This document shows, in pieces, positions 1 to 11,806 of a stretch of DNA of 64,000 nucleotides. Numbering within the stretch: position 1 is the first letter of the stretch; every line of letters starts with the position of its first letter. The position numbers and the translations under genes were made by a program. The notes under the pieces are model-generated. The model saw only the letters and a list, made by a program, of their open reading frames with translations. It was not told the DNA's origin and did not search any database. The stretch is from Ophiura sarsii (Eukaryota > Echinodermata > Ophiuroidea > Amphilepidida > Ophiuridae): NCBI GenBank assembly GCA_035610835.1, contig CM069441.1, forward strand, positions 104,901,606 to 104,965,605, read 5' to 3'.

Positions 1-606
1 TTCAATAGCAGCCAGCCTCTGGGATAAGTATGGATTATTCCATGGTACAATTTTGTAAAATCTGTGAACATGTTTATTGTTAGTTATCTAGCGCAAAATC
101 ATACACGTTTGATTCTCTCAAATAACTGTTACAAAATGAAATCATATCCGTCTTCTGCATTCAGTGCAACACTCAGTGTAACACTACCGTAAGACTAAAA
201 GACATAACTTGCAAATTTATTTTTATGTGTGTGTGTATTTTGAAACAGCACTAAGTTCACACATTTTAACAACATTCTTGGTGTTCAACATAGTTAATTT
301 ACATGTAGATTATTTCGCTCCTATTTATCTCTAGTGATGGTTTCATCTAGATTTATATTGTGTATAGTTAATTTACATACGAAACAAATTTGTATTGCAA
401 TATGTGTTAAGTCCACCACTAATTTTGGAAACTACTTAATTTACAAACAAATAGTTGTTATTGTATTATGAAACACTAATTGCTTATCCTGCAAACTCGT
501 GCAATTTTGGCGTAGCAATAATTTAGCCAACAGGTTGTTTTTTACATTAATAGTATTTGATGTAGAATCTAAGTTCTATATCTGTATTCTTTTACTATAA
601 ACTGGG
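1..606. other. AT-rich non-coding stretch
   Basis: No supported exon, RNA gene or clear inverted repeat is visible. There is a short GT run near 226-236. It may be intronic or flanking sequence of the candidate exon that follows. Confidence 0.4.
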
Positions 607-1203
607 GTGTATACATTTCATTTTATCAACTTAAATGTCATTCATAAGTTATTTTCCTTAACGTTTATATCCACTGATTATATGAAGCACATGGGATCCT
701 ACCTATCAAAAATGCAGCCGTGCACTCTTCCGAACGCAATGGCCAGGCACACAAGGAATCTCTTCGCTGGACGCCGTAACTGGCTGCCCAGCGTCAGTCT
801 ACCTACTGTCAATGTTAACATTCTTTCACGCATGAGGGGTCAGAGTTCACACGGAGATGATTCCGGCGAGTCGGGAGACGAAGTTGAAAGGGACGACATC
901 GAAGAAGGAGAGTCTGTCTCTGTTGCAATACCATGCAGGGATGACACAGATTCATGGGACACAGTGTCGGAAGTGTATTGCACTGGCCGACCAGGGAAAT
1001 GGTTACCTAGTATGCCCAGTATGCCTAGTATGCCTAGCATGCGCAGTATGCCTAGGGGTGTCAATCTAAACCTACTAGCTCGTTTTAGAGGGGGACAAGG
1101 AAACGAGACTAGCAGTAGTAGTAGAGAACAAAATGGGACGGCGACATACAAAGGGGGAGTTGTAACGACGATATCGGAACAGGAGGATGACCATTTGTCT
1201 TAG
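607..1203 (+). CDS. Candidate terminal exon of an unrecognised gene
   Basis: This is the longest open frame in the window, 198 codons ending in TAG at 1201-1203. The family is not recognised. The first 30-40 residues read like translated intron, so the true exon probably starts later, for example after an AG near 684 or 717. Two related segments are visible: RRNWLPSVSLPTVNVNILSR and, about 90 residues on, GKWLPSMP then a run of SMP triplets then RGVNLNLLARFRGG, which implies an internal duplication. Between them lies an acidic stretch (GDDSGESGDEVERDDIEEGE). Composition is clearly less AT-rich than the flanks, which supports coding. No membrane segment is obvious in the later part. It could be the C-terminal tail of a larger protein whose other exons lie before the window. 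Confidence 0.4.
   Translation: MYTFHFINLNVIHKLFSLTFISTDYMKHMGSYLSKMQPCTLPNAMARHTRNLFAGRRNWLPSVSLPTVNVNILSRMRGQSSHGDDSGESGDEVERDDIEEGESVSVAIPCRDDTDSWDTVSEVYCTGRPGKWLPSMPSMPSMPSMRSMPRGVNLNLLARFRGGQGNETSSSSREQNGTATYKGGVVTTISEQEDDHLS
1021..1053 (+). repeat. Short tandem repeat coding SMP triplets
   Basis: About four imperfect 9-bp units (consensus AGTATGCCT) within the candidate exon encode a run of Ser-Met-Pro. Slippage expansion of one of the two WLPS segments would explain it. Confidence 0.6.
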
Positions 1204-1275
1204 ATTAATATTTAGTGCCATGCAATCATGTTTGATTGATATTTTTATACACTGTAGTGTTTTCTTGTCATGCAG

Positions 1276-1373
1276 GATGTGTCAACGGACATGATTATAC
1301 TGTTGACGAGGATCATGAACATTTACCACACCTCGATGAAAGTGTGCCATTAAACGGCAGATGTGGAGTCTGA
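1276..1373 (+). CDS. Possible alternative terminal exon
   Basis: A good acceptor (pyrimidine-rich then TGCAG, ending at 1275) is followed by an open phase-2 frame, about 31 residues after the split codon. It begins CVNGHDYTVDEDHEHLPHLD and stops with TGA at 1371-1373. It lies 70 bp after the stop of the preceding candidate exon and could be an alternative C-terminus of the same gene. I cannot identify the donor that would join it, so this rests on the acceptor and the hydrophilic, coding-like peptide only. Confidence 0.25.
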
Positions 1374-1825
1374 CTTGAGAGACATGTTATCGGCTATTTA
1401 TGATGGGTCATGCAATGAATCGGTGTCAATTGGAAAAGCTACATCCATGCCACACAATATGTGTATCACCATACAGTAAGTGCATGTAGAACAGGAGTAT
1501 TTTTGATTGTTTTTTGGGGTACCTTTCAATTGATGCTTATAATGATTTGGATTGATTAGCAAGCTAATTGGATGGGGACAATGCAATGAATACAATGCAG
1601 ATATGGAGTCATTTGTCTAAGGCTAATTGTGTACACATCTCATTTCATTGCACCATATGAAGAAATATATATTGATAGGTTAGATGGTTTTAACAGACCC
1701 AGTATGTGCATATATGCATTATTATGTATAACATTTACATACATTGGTGTTCAACTTGTTATTCGTGTGCAGTAGATTAAAACAGTATGAAGAAAATAAT
1801 TGTGCTCAAGTATCTGGAACAGGGT
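1374..1825. other. Non-coding stretch, nothing recognised
   Basis: AT-rich sequence without a supportable exon, RNA gene or inverted repeat. Confidence 0.4.
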
Positions 1826-1980
1826 ACAAAATACATGGAGGCTAAAAGGGCGATTAGCCCCCAGTTTTCATTAAATAGCCCTCTGAGAAAAGTTTGGCTA
1901 TGGTATAATGTACTATGATGTGGCTAGTTTGGGCAGAATTTGCTCAAAATAGCCCTCGTAGCCAAAACAGTATTTTGACC
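1826..1980. repeat. Weak inverted-repeat element
   Basis: The left end reads TACAAAATACATGG then GGCTAAAAGGGC. The right end carries GCCCTCGTAGCC then GTATTTTGACC, an imperfect inverted match. It is probably an old short non-autonomous element, but the ends are diverged and no target duplication was found. Confidence 0.3.
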
Positions 1981-2186
1981 CCTGATCTGGAGGGGTGGGA
2001 CAGAGCAGACTATCATATTGCTATTTAATTACTAAACAAAAGTCATCCGTGCATATTGCCTTCATATGAAATAACATGTCTTTATAAATCATGGAGTCAG
2101 TACCATGAGTATGAAGCTCTTTTTCTCTGTAAAGATGTCATGGGCAGCATCACGTGAGTGACACATGAGTTTCACATGGTCTCTAT

Positions 2187-2437
2187 AATAGTTCAATCAG
2201 TTCCAAATTGGCGAGAAATATGCGGTATCTATCCGCGCGCAAAAGTAATCCAAGCGTATAAGCGCGATCTTAGCATACTCAAGCGTCACGCATAAAATGA
2301 CACTGCGCACGATATTGCGCCATGTGAGAGCCATGCACGATATTGCGCCATGTGAGAGTTTTGCCCCGAGATGCCCTTCTAAAATTCATTCGCTGCTGTA
2401 AACCGGTTTCGCCAATTTGGAACTGACTGAACTATAG
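2187..2437. mobile_element. MITE, ATAGTTTAATCAG family, copy 1
   Basis: The terminal inverted repeats are ATAGTTCAATCAGTTCCAAA at the left and the complement of the same at the right (ending GACTGAACTATAG). The interior holds the family hallmark GCAAAAGTAATCCAAGCGTA. It also has a direct repeat of GCACGATATTGCGCCATGTG. No coding capacity. Confidence 0.75.
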
Positions 2438-2753
2438 AAGTGTATGATTTATGAACCTGTATACAGGTGGTTAAAGCATTATGATAGTTTGCAGCAGGTG
2501 TACCTTAACCTATGTTGACATGTTTCTATCATTAAGAAGGGTTTCTAGTTTTCAGGAGACTTCATGGAGACAATTTGGTCATGATATGCTCTGCAGAATG
2601 AATTTGCAATCCATGATCTTCTTCACAAAAGTTCTAAACATCTTAATGACAAGCTTTACAGTAATTTTGTACAGGTGGTGAAGTCACAGGGTAGAACAGG
2701 ATTAACTACAAAACACCAGCCTTTACTCAATGAAGAAGACAAAGTGGCCACTA

Positions 2754-3375
2754 CAGGGTGAGACAAAAAGAAGTTGTACAGGAATGAATATTTGTTTAAA
2801 AATACACCAAACAAATTTGACAAGCCAATGAGACACGTATTCAAAGAGCAACTTATTCCGCTCATATGACAAAAGAAATCATTGAAATCGATCAATTATA
2901 TCAGGAGCTATGCCTGTTTTAATGAAAGAACCCCTTTTTTTAGCTGTCCACGGAATGCTTAATTCATATTCAAATAAGATTATAGCCCGGGAGTTTCAAA
3001 CACAGGTGGGAATGGTGTGCCTAAAATAAATAATGAGTGACTGACTACAATAAGACTTTAACCTTCTCTTTTGACGGATTCTATGATTTTGCATTATGAG
3101 GAATAAAACCATTACTTCCTGATATGATAATGATGAGTTTTAAACATTTTCTTTACTTTGTTCTGTTTTATGTATCGGTGGACAGCTAAAAAAATGGGTT
3201 CTTTTAGTAAAATAGCTATAACTCTGGATAGGAATGATCGATTTCAGTCATTCTTTTTTTCAGATGATCGGAAGAATATTTTTGTCAAAATATCGCTCGA
3301 GTTTTAGGTCAATTTTCTTTTTCTTTCTCAGGAAAAAATATTCAAATCTTTACAACTTCTTTTTGACTCACCCTT
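2754..3375. mobile_element. Foldback element, CAGGGTGAGTC family, copy 1
   Basis: It starts CAGGGTGAGACAAAAAGAAG and ends with the complement (CTTTTTGACTCACCCT). The left arm (to about 2965) is closely similar to the arm at 38694-38900. The right arm is more diverged but still carries the AGCTAAAAAAATGGGTT and ATCGATTTCAGTCATTC segments in inverse order. No ORF. Confidence 0.65.
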
Positions 3376-3807
3376 TATGTGTAGCATCTACATGGTGAGC
3401 AAGTTTATTGTAAACGGTAATGTTAGTAATGTTATATATGAGCGCCATACAGGAGTAGTATACTGAAGCGGAATGTTTACACAGATCTAAATACCACATG
3501 TTATCATATTTGTATGATTTGGTATTCTGAATGAATCGGCTGCTTGCCTCATAGCTAATACCAGTCTATAGTTTTCCAATATCTGCACTCTGCATAGATA
3601 AACATCAAACAATGAGATTATGTTTTACAGCTAAAATCGGTATGTTCAACATTTTATACCACTCTTACATGTAAATAAAGGGTTTGGTATGTTATGCAGT
3701 ATTTATCCCAGTACCTAAGTTGATGATTGCCCACTTAAAAAATGGTGTGTGATGCATTATTATTAACAAGTAGAGATTATCTGAGAGGTAGTGGTGATCA
3801 TATATCA
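3376..3807. other. Non-coding stretch, nothing recognised
   Basis: AT-rich sequence with no supportable exon or clear repeat. Confidence 0.4.
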
Positions 3808-4187
3808 CTGTAAACTTGAAGTGTCCATAATTGGACAAGACGTCTATAATATGTGGTGCTCAGTGAATGGGAATTGGCTTTTGTATATCCACAGAATTAT
3901 AGATGTCTTTGAACTCTTTTCAATTTGGGACTAAAATATTAATTTAATATAAAACATTATAAATGTAGCCCAATTGATGCAATGCTATAAATCTTTCTCC
4001 ATTGTTGAGTGTGTTCGGTGTGCTAGCAATGTTGGGTTTGGGTGCTAAATTTCCAATATAATGTCAATAATTGTGTCTATAATTCAGTCTTGTTTTAGTA
4101 AAAACAAAGGCTTAATTTAATGCCTATTGACACAGCACCTGCAATATTAGACATTTCGTCCAATTATAGACACTCTTGAGTTTACAG
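3808..4187. mobile_element. Short TIR element (CTGTAAACTTGAAGTG ends)
   Basis: The left end CTGTAAACTTGAAGTGTCCA is matched in inverse by the right end TAGACACTCTTGAGTTTACAG. The arms continue inward (TTGGACAAGACGTCTATAAT against ATTAGACATTTCGTCCAATT), giving roughly 44-bp inverted repeats. The interior is AT-rich and has no ORF. Confidence 0.65.
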
Positions 4188-5065
4188 AGTATGCCCTTTT
4201 GATAAGATATTAAGCCATATAATTTGTGTCTATAATTAAGATGTGCAAATTGTGTAACAAACTACTACTGCATCAAATTGTTGTCTTTCTGAACCGTACA
4301 GTAATTCACTAGATGCCAAGAGCAACAACTGTATGGGTTAAACTTTAGTAAGAAAAAATAATATGTCCATTTTTTTTAGTAGAATACATATCTTCAGTGT
4401 GCTTTTTTATGTCTTGGCACTTAAAGTTTACTCCTGAACTGCATATAATTTCTTAATACAAAAGGCATTTTGTCTTGAGTTATTTTTGTCTTTAGATGTG
4501 ACAATTTTAATACTTTGAATGCCAGTTACAGAGGAGTGTCAAAAAAGCTAGATTTCTCTTAACTCTTAATGGTTTTGTGAGAACAAACTGCATTTATAAT
4601 ATTAACATTGTCATCAAAACATGAAATGAATGCACTTCTCCTTGATTAAAGATTTGTTGTGACATTGATCAATCATCAACATAACGCCATAGTTTTCGCA
4701 ATTTTCACACATCATGATTATTTTCTTGAAGCATACTTACTCCTTGTAGGAAGTACATTTCGTTGATTCTGCATTTCGTATCTTTTGACAAGTGTAATAA
4801 AATTGACTGTTCCAGTAAGAGTATAAAGATGTTTAAGCATTGACATCATCGTAAGTGTAGCACATACTCAACTCATTCAATTCATTAGTGTAATATTATT
4901 GTACCTTATACTCTTATTCAAGAATCAATGGCAGTGACAGCATAGATGGGTCATATTCATCTTACCCTTCATCTAGGCTGCCCCTTCAAGAATTTTAAGA
5001 TTTAAAACCTAATTTATCTTAAGTTTCAGACCAAATTAGGCTAATTTTAGGCAATGTTATATTAA
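4188..5065. other. Non-coding stretch, nothing recognised
   Basis: AT-rich sequence with no supportable exon, RNA gene or clear inverted repeat. Confidence 0.4.
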
Positions 5066-5266
5066 AGGTAGGTATTCCGATTTCTGGCCTGATTTTCAAC
5101 TTGATGCTTTCTATGCAACATGAAGGGTTATCCTTTAAATAGTCATATTCCAAAGTTTGAGTTGCATAACTCCAATGGGTCTTATTTTAGAAGCACAAGG
5201 TGACATGAAATTTGCCTATTGAGTAGTACACAAACTACTCCTTCACTGCATTTTGGCCTATAACAT
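5066..5266. repeat. Truncated copy of AGGTAGATG element
   Basis: It begins AGGTAGGTATTCCGATTT after TTAA and shares long stretches (for example TTCCAAAGTTTGAGTTGCAT and GTACACAAACTA) with the copies at 33233-33578 and 63506-63862. The right half is lost or too diverged to follow. Confidence 0.6.
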
Positions 5267-5523
5267 TAAATGGAACATTATGTTGCGCCTAAGATTTTAC
5301 AAAATTAATGAGAAAAATATGGGTTCTCTTTCGACATTAAAATATGTTGATGTGAACAAATAAAATCGAAAGTGATCAGAACATGCACCTTTAAAAAGCA
5401 AAATCCTTCACAACCACCCTTATAAATATCTGTTTCTCTTATACTTCCAATTTCCTTCCTTCCTGGTGCTGTCACTGTTGGGTATGTAACCAGATTATAG
5501 TGCAAAACCCAGCAATGCTATAT

Positions 5524-5738
5524 TTAAGTCGGTTCCAAATTAGCAAGCCTGCTTAAAGCGGGGAATGAATTCAGAACAGTGTGCATGCGCAAAACACTCG
5601 CATGGTGCAACATGGTGTATTGAATCGTATGAGTGGAGCTTTCGTATGCAACAAATGTGTACGCTTGGATTACTTTTGCATGTGGAGAGATAAAAAAAAA
5701 TGCATCTTTCTGGCCAATTTGGAACCGATTAAACTATA
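5524..5738. mobile_element. MITE, ATAGTTTAATCAG family, copy 2
   Basis: The right end is intact (CCAATTTGGAACCGATTAAA then CTATAG). The left end is slightly decayed (AGTCGGTTCCAAATTAGCAAG). The interior has the family motif in inverse (GTACGCTTGGATTACTTTTG). Confidence 0.7.
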
Positions 5739-5984
5739 GTTCAGTGGTTATTGAAACAATCAAGTCATTTATAGACATCTTTGTCAGTCATTGCTAATTG
5801 ACTATTGATTGTCTATTGACTTATAACAGTTTATTTATTATCATGATTTTATAAATGTTGATGATTATTTTATGATGTTTTAGTATGGATTTGAAAATTT
5901 AAAAATTGTTCACCCAACTTTGTTTATGCTATCCAATTTTAAAACATGTAGGTTGAATAAGGAAGCGGTGCAAAAGGTGTTTGT

Positions 5985-6045
5985 TTGTTTGTTTAATAGT
6001 GCAGATGTAACAAACAATGCATACATGTATGTATGTATGTACAGA
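5985..6045. repeat. TTTG and TATG microsatellites
   Basis: A short GTTT run near 5980 and four TGTA-type units near 6024-6041. Simple repeats in otherwise featureless sequence (5739-6471). Confidence 0.5.
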
Positions 6046-6471
6046 GTACAGTAAGGGATCTTTTAATCATGATACATTTTAGAGCTCAGTTGTTTGTTTT
6101 CATGTATTTGTTTGTCTGTTTTTGTTTATTTTTGAACAAGCATTCATAGTTCAACTGAAGCATCTTTATCAATATCTAAGATAGCATTGTGAACAGAAGC
6201 TTATTAGTTAATGCTTATTTACGTAACAGCTTCTTTTTGTAATACCGATTTTATTGGTGAGAATCCAAACAACTTAAAAATCATTTTACACAATCCTTGC
6301 GATGTAGGAGGCAATATATCATTGAAAAGAGTGATGTTCTGCAATTTCAATCTACACCCAAGATTTGAAAAGATGACTGTTTGCTTGCCAAAATGATCAA
6401 AGTGAGATTCTTTTCTGCATGACATTTCCATTACTTCATATTCATATCAACGATTTGTTACAGTCTTAAGT

Positions 6472-6938
6472 ACCTACTGCCCAGGGTGCTCCGTGGTCAT
6501 TACAAGAAGGTTATCAGGCGCATCCAAGGACTTTCAAAAAGCACTCTAAATTAAGTAGTTGCATTATAATGTGAAAAAGCACCCCTAAACCAGTATACCC
6601 TAAGCAAGTAAATCAGTATTTTCATACCCTAAACAGGTAGAAAACATATTTTGATACCCTAAACAATTAGTCAAAATAGTGAGATACCCCAAGCAAGTAA
6701 TTTGTATAGTTTAAATCTTTACCCAAGTACATAAGGTAAGATACATTTCAAATCCTTTTCCTTCCCTATCAGCCTATAGTAAGTATTATGAAACAAATAT
6801 GAGCTGATCATGTTTTTGATACCCTATTCACGTTACGCACATAACGTGCCCCGACTTGAAACACTACCCTAATTACGTGATTTTTGACGCGTCTGATACC
6901 TTACTTGTAATGACCACTGAGCATCCTGGGACCTACTG
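6472..6938. mobile_element. hAT-like non-autonomous transposon with 8-bp TSD
   Basis: The element body is 6480-6930. It starts CCCAGGGTGCTCCGTGGTCA and ends with the imperfect complement TGACCACTGAGCATCCTGGG, giving TIRs of about 27 bp. It is flanked on both sides by ACCTACTG (6472-6479 and 6931-6938), a perfect 8-bp target duplication. Length of TSD and CAGGGTG-type ends are typical of the hAT superfamily. The interior has repeated ACCCTAAACA-like motifs and no ORF. Confidence 0.85.
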
Positions 6939-7514
6939 TGATAAGAATAGGTTAGCACTGGACAGGAACTGTGTGTACCAATCATTATTAAAAGCCATCA
7001 GGGCTATCTCTCAATGATAAATGATTTTCTTATATTAAAAAAGATATTGCAGTTAAGGTCAACTGCTAATGGATGCATTGAAATTGACTTTATTCTGATA
7101 TTATTTATATTAAGTATGGGAATTTTATTTAAATTAGTAGTCTTGTGTGGCTATTATTAATTACAGTAATTAAGAGTGAGGTCCAATGCCCCTCGAGTGG
7201 TTGCATTGACCATAGTACAAAGCTTTTAGTAATTACTACTAATTTCATGTTATTATTCAGTATTTAATGGACAGACTTCGCACAAAGCTGTGGCACTTTA
7301 TGCTTGTTGTATTTATGTTAATTTATCAATGTATTATTTTAGTTGCTGCATGTAATGTGTACAAATACGCAAGTGTATGGGTGTCTCATGGGCATGAAAT
7401 AATCATCACATGGGCTTCACATGGGTATCGCATGGGCGTCAAGTGGGTATGAGTTTTTATATTTCTACACTTTAAATATCCTAGTGGCTCTATGCTAGCA
7501 TTAGATGAATTATA
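6939..7514. other. Non-coding stretch, nothing recognised
   Basis: AT-rich sequence. A short run of ATGGGCTTCACATGGGTAT-like imperfect repeats lies near 7385-7450. Confidence 0.4.
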
Positions 7515-8018
7515 CAGGGCGAGTAAAAAAAAAGAAGGTGTACCTAAGTTTGTGCTTAAAACCTGTGCAAAAATTGCTCATATTTTTTATTAAGGCAGAC
7601 GGGCTATTTCATTAGCTTTCTAAAGCATTTTAGTTGGTTGAAATTGGTTGTAGTAAACATATTTTACGCTCATAACTGAGAATATTTGATTTGTCTTTAT
7701 TAACTAAAAATTGTTCACCATACATGAATTCACCTGTTCACCATACATGAATTTACTTGTTTTCCATACATGAATTCACTTGTTCATTAATACCAAGCAT
7801 TATTGAGTAAAATATTCAATATTGTGTTCGGTTTCAAAATGAAGTAACTTTACCAAAATAGTCATATCTGGTAAACGGTACCATGAAATATCATGATTCT
7901 TTTCGATGACGATAGTGAATAAATGCAACTATTGCCGCATACATCGATTGTCTTTATATTGCGATAACAATTTTTCTAAATTATTTTACTTTGAGTACAC
8001 TTTTTTTTACTCACCCTG
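7515..8018. mobile_element. Foldback element, CAGGGTGAGTC family, diverged copy
   Basis: It begins CAGGGCGAGTAAAAAAAAAG and ends TTTTTTTTACTCACCCTG, inverse of the start. It contains a 25-bp tandem repeat at about 7714-7785 (three units of TTCACCATACATGAATTCAC type). Confidence 0.6.
7714..7785 (+). repeat. 25-bp tandem repeat, three units
   Basis: Three imperfect units containing CCATACATGAATTCACTTGT lie inside the foldback element at 7515-8018. Confidence 0.65.
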
Positions 8019-8348
8019 TATGTTCAACAAAAGGATATCCTATTGTTTTATGTTTGTTTATACTTGTATTATTTTTAATGGCTGCATGTACCATAAAACC
8101 ATATGGTGGTCACAAGAAGTTGAATATCATGATACATATAATTTGTCCTAGGGTACATAACTTTTTGTGACCACTGTACAGTATAGATATATAAATATTC
8201 TGATGTAATTGTACAGATAGTATGAAATATAGCAGTGTCCATTTATAGACTTGTCAAGAAAAGAATATGATTTAGTTAAGTTCTGTAGATGTTATTTTAA
8301 TTAGAATACTTCTCAGTTAGTATGAAATTCAATTCACATGCATGTGAC

Positions 8349-8512
8349 AGGGCTCAAATTAATCGAAGGCAACCTTCGATGACCCACCTAAATGCCTCGA
8401 TGCCCTCAATTTCTGGCTGTTTTAACTCCATTTAAAAGTACATAATTGCCTCGGATAAAGTTGGTATCCCTTTCAAATTGCATGCCCTCTTCATTTCTTA
8501 TTTTGAAGCCTG
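8349..8512 (+). repeat. Interspersed repeat, copy A
   Basis: About 165 bp starting GGGCTCAAATTAATCGAAGG and containing TGCCCTCAATTTCTGGCTGT. It matches 36346-36506 closely in the same orientation. No terminal inverted repeat is evident, so the class is unknown. Confidence 0.6.
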
Positions 8513-8518
8513 GCATGT

Positions 8519-8776
8519 TATAGTTTAACCAGTTCTAATTTGGCAAAAAAAAATGCAGTTTTTATCTCTGCGCACAAAAGTAATCGAAGCGTATGTGCGC
8601 ACTTGCTTATAGCCGTACCCACACGAGTTTGGCAGAACACACACGTCAAGCATTTACTGCACAATGCGCTTGTTGTTGCATGGATTATCATTTGGTCTGC
8701 CTTTTGGGCTCCGTCACATGCTCTTAACAACTGCGCAGTACGCGATAAAGGAATGGTTGCATTTACTTTGGTCAAT
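8519..8776. mobile_element. MITE, ATAGTTTAATCAG family, copy 3 (decayed right end)
   Basis: The left end TATAGTTTAACCAGTTCTAA is clear. The interior carries GCACAAAAGTAATCGAAGCG. The right end is degraded around TTTGGTCAATT. Open frames inside are incidental. Confidence 0.6.
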
Positions 8777-10487
8777 TGTTTATTGACTGTTGTTTATTGA
8801 TTGTTCTTGATTTGAGTATAGGTTTAGTAGAAATATGATTTCAGTACAAAAGTCATATGAATAAGTCATTTCAGTATTATGAGAGTTTTATTACATTTGG
8901 TAATGTAATGAATGGCAAAATGAAGCGATCAAGTTGCAGACGTGTTTGTATTGATGGCTGTGGCTATCAGATATTGATGGTGGTTTTTTTTCTTCAAATT
9001 CCTTTCTTCAAATTTTCCCTGAGACAAGTTGTGAATGGACTCATATAAATGTAAAGCTTAAAATATTGTATGGCAAAATTACTAGCATCCATTGCGATAG
9101 AAACTGTTTTGTCCGAATTGTATGACACATTTAGTGCACAATCAAATCGTGTAGTGCTGCTATTTTAGAGGTTTGAATAATATTGATGAGACAGACAGAT
9201 TCTTTTTGCCTTACATTTATAAATATTGGAATAAATTATATCAATTTATTATCTAAACATGTAATATCTAAATATAAACTAATCAAAGGTGCTTGGATTA
9301 TTTATATGTTGCTGTACAACACTATAACATCAAATTTCACTAATATTTGTGTTAAAATGGAATTTATCATTTGTTCATCATGAATGAATATATTCTTGAA
9401 GATTGATAGCTTATTTGATAGTAAATCTTTCATAGATCCAATCAAAGGGAATTGAGCATCTATTTCCCATTCAGTACCAACTACATTGGACATTTATAGG
9501 CTTGTGTTTATCTTGGCACACAAAGAATCTCATCTTTAGTTGCTGTCAGAATACTTTGCCAGTTTTAAGCGTAATTTCACGAACGCTGTGTGCCGACCAC
9601 ACTGGTGCAAGAAGGCTGTATCCTGTTATTGGCAATGGGTGTTACCGCTCACTTACTGTGCATAAATATACACATGCACGTTTGTCTCTGGCGAAGGATT
9701 CTGAGAGCAACTATAGCAACTAAAAGATCAGAAAAACAAAAACCTTTTCATGCCATAAATGTGGACAAAATTATAGAATACATGCCTTTGTGATTCAGTA
9801 TTCTTCCAGACTTTTTGATTTGTGATAGGAAAGCAGACACAGCTGTATAAAATGCTGTAGGAAGTAACTTTTAAAAAGTGCATAATTAGTGCAAATAACA
9901 TTGTGTTATTATGAACACTATATAGTTATGAACAACATGACTTGCATCGGTTGTGTATAGTCCGATAATGTGAAAAAATCTAGGCATTATACTTTGGGAT
10001 CATAACATTTTACTTGGCATAGACTTGTGAAGTTCCTGGGTTCTGAAAAAAGGAAATGTGTTCAGATTTTAAATGTTAAAATGTGGTAATTATACTATGT
10101 ATGGTACACACTAACAAGTTAAATGTAGTTTTACTTTTATAAATCAGCATTAAACATACCCAAGTAGTCATTTTGGGTAAGTTCAATTGAGAATATAGGT
10201 TAATGACATCATCCAGATTTGTGGTTTTTGATGAGACACAAGCAGCGGTGAAACCACAACCTGTTGTCTTTTACAAGGGTAATGATTGAAACAGTGTCAC
10301 CACTGTACAAGTTCAAGCAGTAATTAAAGCACCCCAAAGCAATCCTGGAGACAATATTGACTATGGAGTTTACACCAACCTTCACCCCATACTGTACATA
10401 ACTCCTTCGACACCAGTGACAAGTCCTTCAGAGGTCCTGGTGTTTTGTAAGAGAAGTCAGGGAAGCAATGGGATCAACAGCAGATAA
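8777..10487. other. Long non-coding stretch, nothing recognised
   Basis: About 1.7 kb of AT-rich sequence. Short open frames near 9502-9793 lack splice or homology support. No clear terminal inverted repeats were seen. Confidence 0.35.
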
Positions 10488-10545
10488 CCCACCTTCAACT
10501 GCAATAAGGGATTAGACCCACCTTCAACTGCAATAAGGGATCAGG
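10488..10545 (+). repeat. 29-bp tandem duplication
   Basis: Two adjacent copies of a unit containing CCACCTTCAACTGCAATAAG. Confidence 0.7.
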
Positions 10546-11229
10546 ATTAATTAACCTCTTTAACACCATTATCAATCATTTACCTGGTAGAAGATTGCAG
10601 GTTGTGGTCTCAACTACTCGTGTAAAGCTGAATGTGTGAATTTATCTTTATTCTCAATCACCAGCTTTATTTGTGTAAATAAAGTAGAGTTGATTGTATA
10701 AAAATGTGAACAAATTGTCTAAGATACTGAGCGCGATTAAATTCATGTTATATTCATGTTATATTTTGTATAATTCATTTAGAATGGACAAAATTGAGGT
10801 TTAGTTAGATGGCAACATTTTGGTTTGTAGGTTTTGCTTTCAATAGTGTGTTTGCGACACAATATTTGCCAGATTGTTAATCATAAATGTGACAGATAGT
10901 CAGTGCTAAACATTTTCCTTGAGGTGCAAAATTGCACCTTATTTTTGAGGTCAAGGTGCAATTCCTTCAAGTCAAGGTGCAATTTTAAGTGAAATGCGAT
11001 AGCACTTGATTTAGGGCTGCAAAAACTTGTATCGCAATTTTGCACCAGCCTTTGAAAGTTGTATTGCAGTTGATGATTTTTAAGGTACAAATTGCGATGC
11101 AATACAGGAAATTTGCAGGTCTGCAGATAGTCCTGCAGTATGAAATCCATGACACTTTACATTTACTATCGTCTATCAGTGTCAATTTTTTGTTCACCAT
11201 TCTGACTGACATCAATATTTGAATATGGC
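10546..11229. other. Non-coding stretch with AGGTGCAAT repeats
   Basis: No exon is supported. Between 10920 and 11100 the motif AGGTGCAAT/ATTGCACC occurs several times in both orientations, suggesting a decayed foldback element. Confidence 0.35.
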
Positions 11230-11490
11230 AGGGTTCCTGCGGCTGGAAAAGTCATGGAATTTTGTTTTTATTAACTAGGCCTGGAAAGTCATGGAATATT
11301 GTAAAAATGAAAAAGAAGTCATGGAAAAGTCATGGAATTTTGTAAAGACCATGTAATTTCTCATTTTGAATAATATTTGAGTGTTTTTTATACCCAAGAA
11401 AATGCACTTCATTTCGCTGAGGCAATTGTTATAATTTGGTCATGGAAAAAACATGACATGTTACTGTTCTTTAGGTGCACGAACCCTGTG
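11230..11490. mobile_element. DNA-transposon remnant with CAGGGTTC ends
   Basis: It starts CAGGGTTCCTGCGGCTGGAA and ends GTGCACGAACCCTG, a short imperfect inverted repeat. The interior has four or more copies of AAAGTCATGGAATTTTG. No ORF. Confidence 0.5.
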
Positions 11491-11598
11491 TTCAATTGTA
11501 TAAGCTCTACAAAAATGAGTAATTTATAACTTTATCTAGAGCCCTTAATTAAGGATCTCTTTAGTGGCAAGTCTATGTTGTATACACAGTCCCTATAA

Positions 11599-11806
11599 TA
11601 CAGTCAGTAGTTAGCGCACACGAAAAGCGTTCTGGGTTCTATCATTTTGATTATCATTCACTAACGTCAATGCATCTAAAGTTTTCAATCTCAGAATGAT
11701 CAAACATCTAATGCAACAGATTAACTACGAAAACCTACGGGATCCTCATAACAAAGGAGAAAGAGCTTATTTCTCTCACTAGTGATTGCGCTAACGACTG
11801 ACTGTA
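11599..11806. mobile_element. Mariner-like MITE with TA target
   Basis: The body is 11601-11804, beginning CAGTCAGTAGTTAGCGCA and ending TGCGCTAACGACTGACTG, and is flanked by TA on each side. About 204 bp long. TA target duplication and CAGTCAG-type ends fit the Tc1/mariner group. Confidence 0.75.

Noticed and set aside
8518..8800. Overlapping open frames on both strands
   Set aside because: They fall inside MITE copy 3 and show no splice or homology support.
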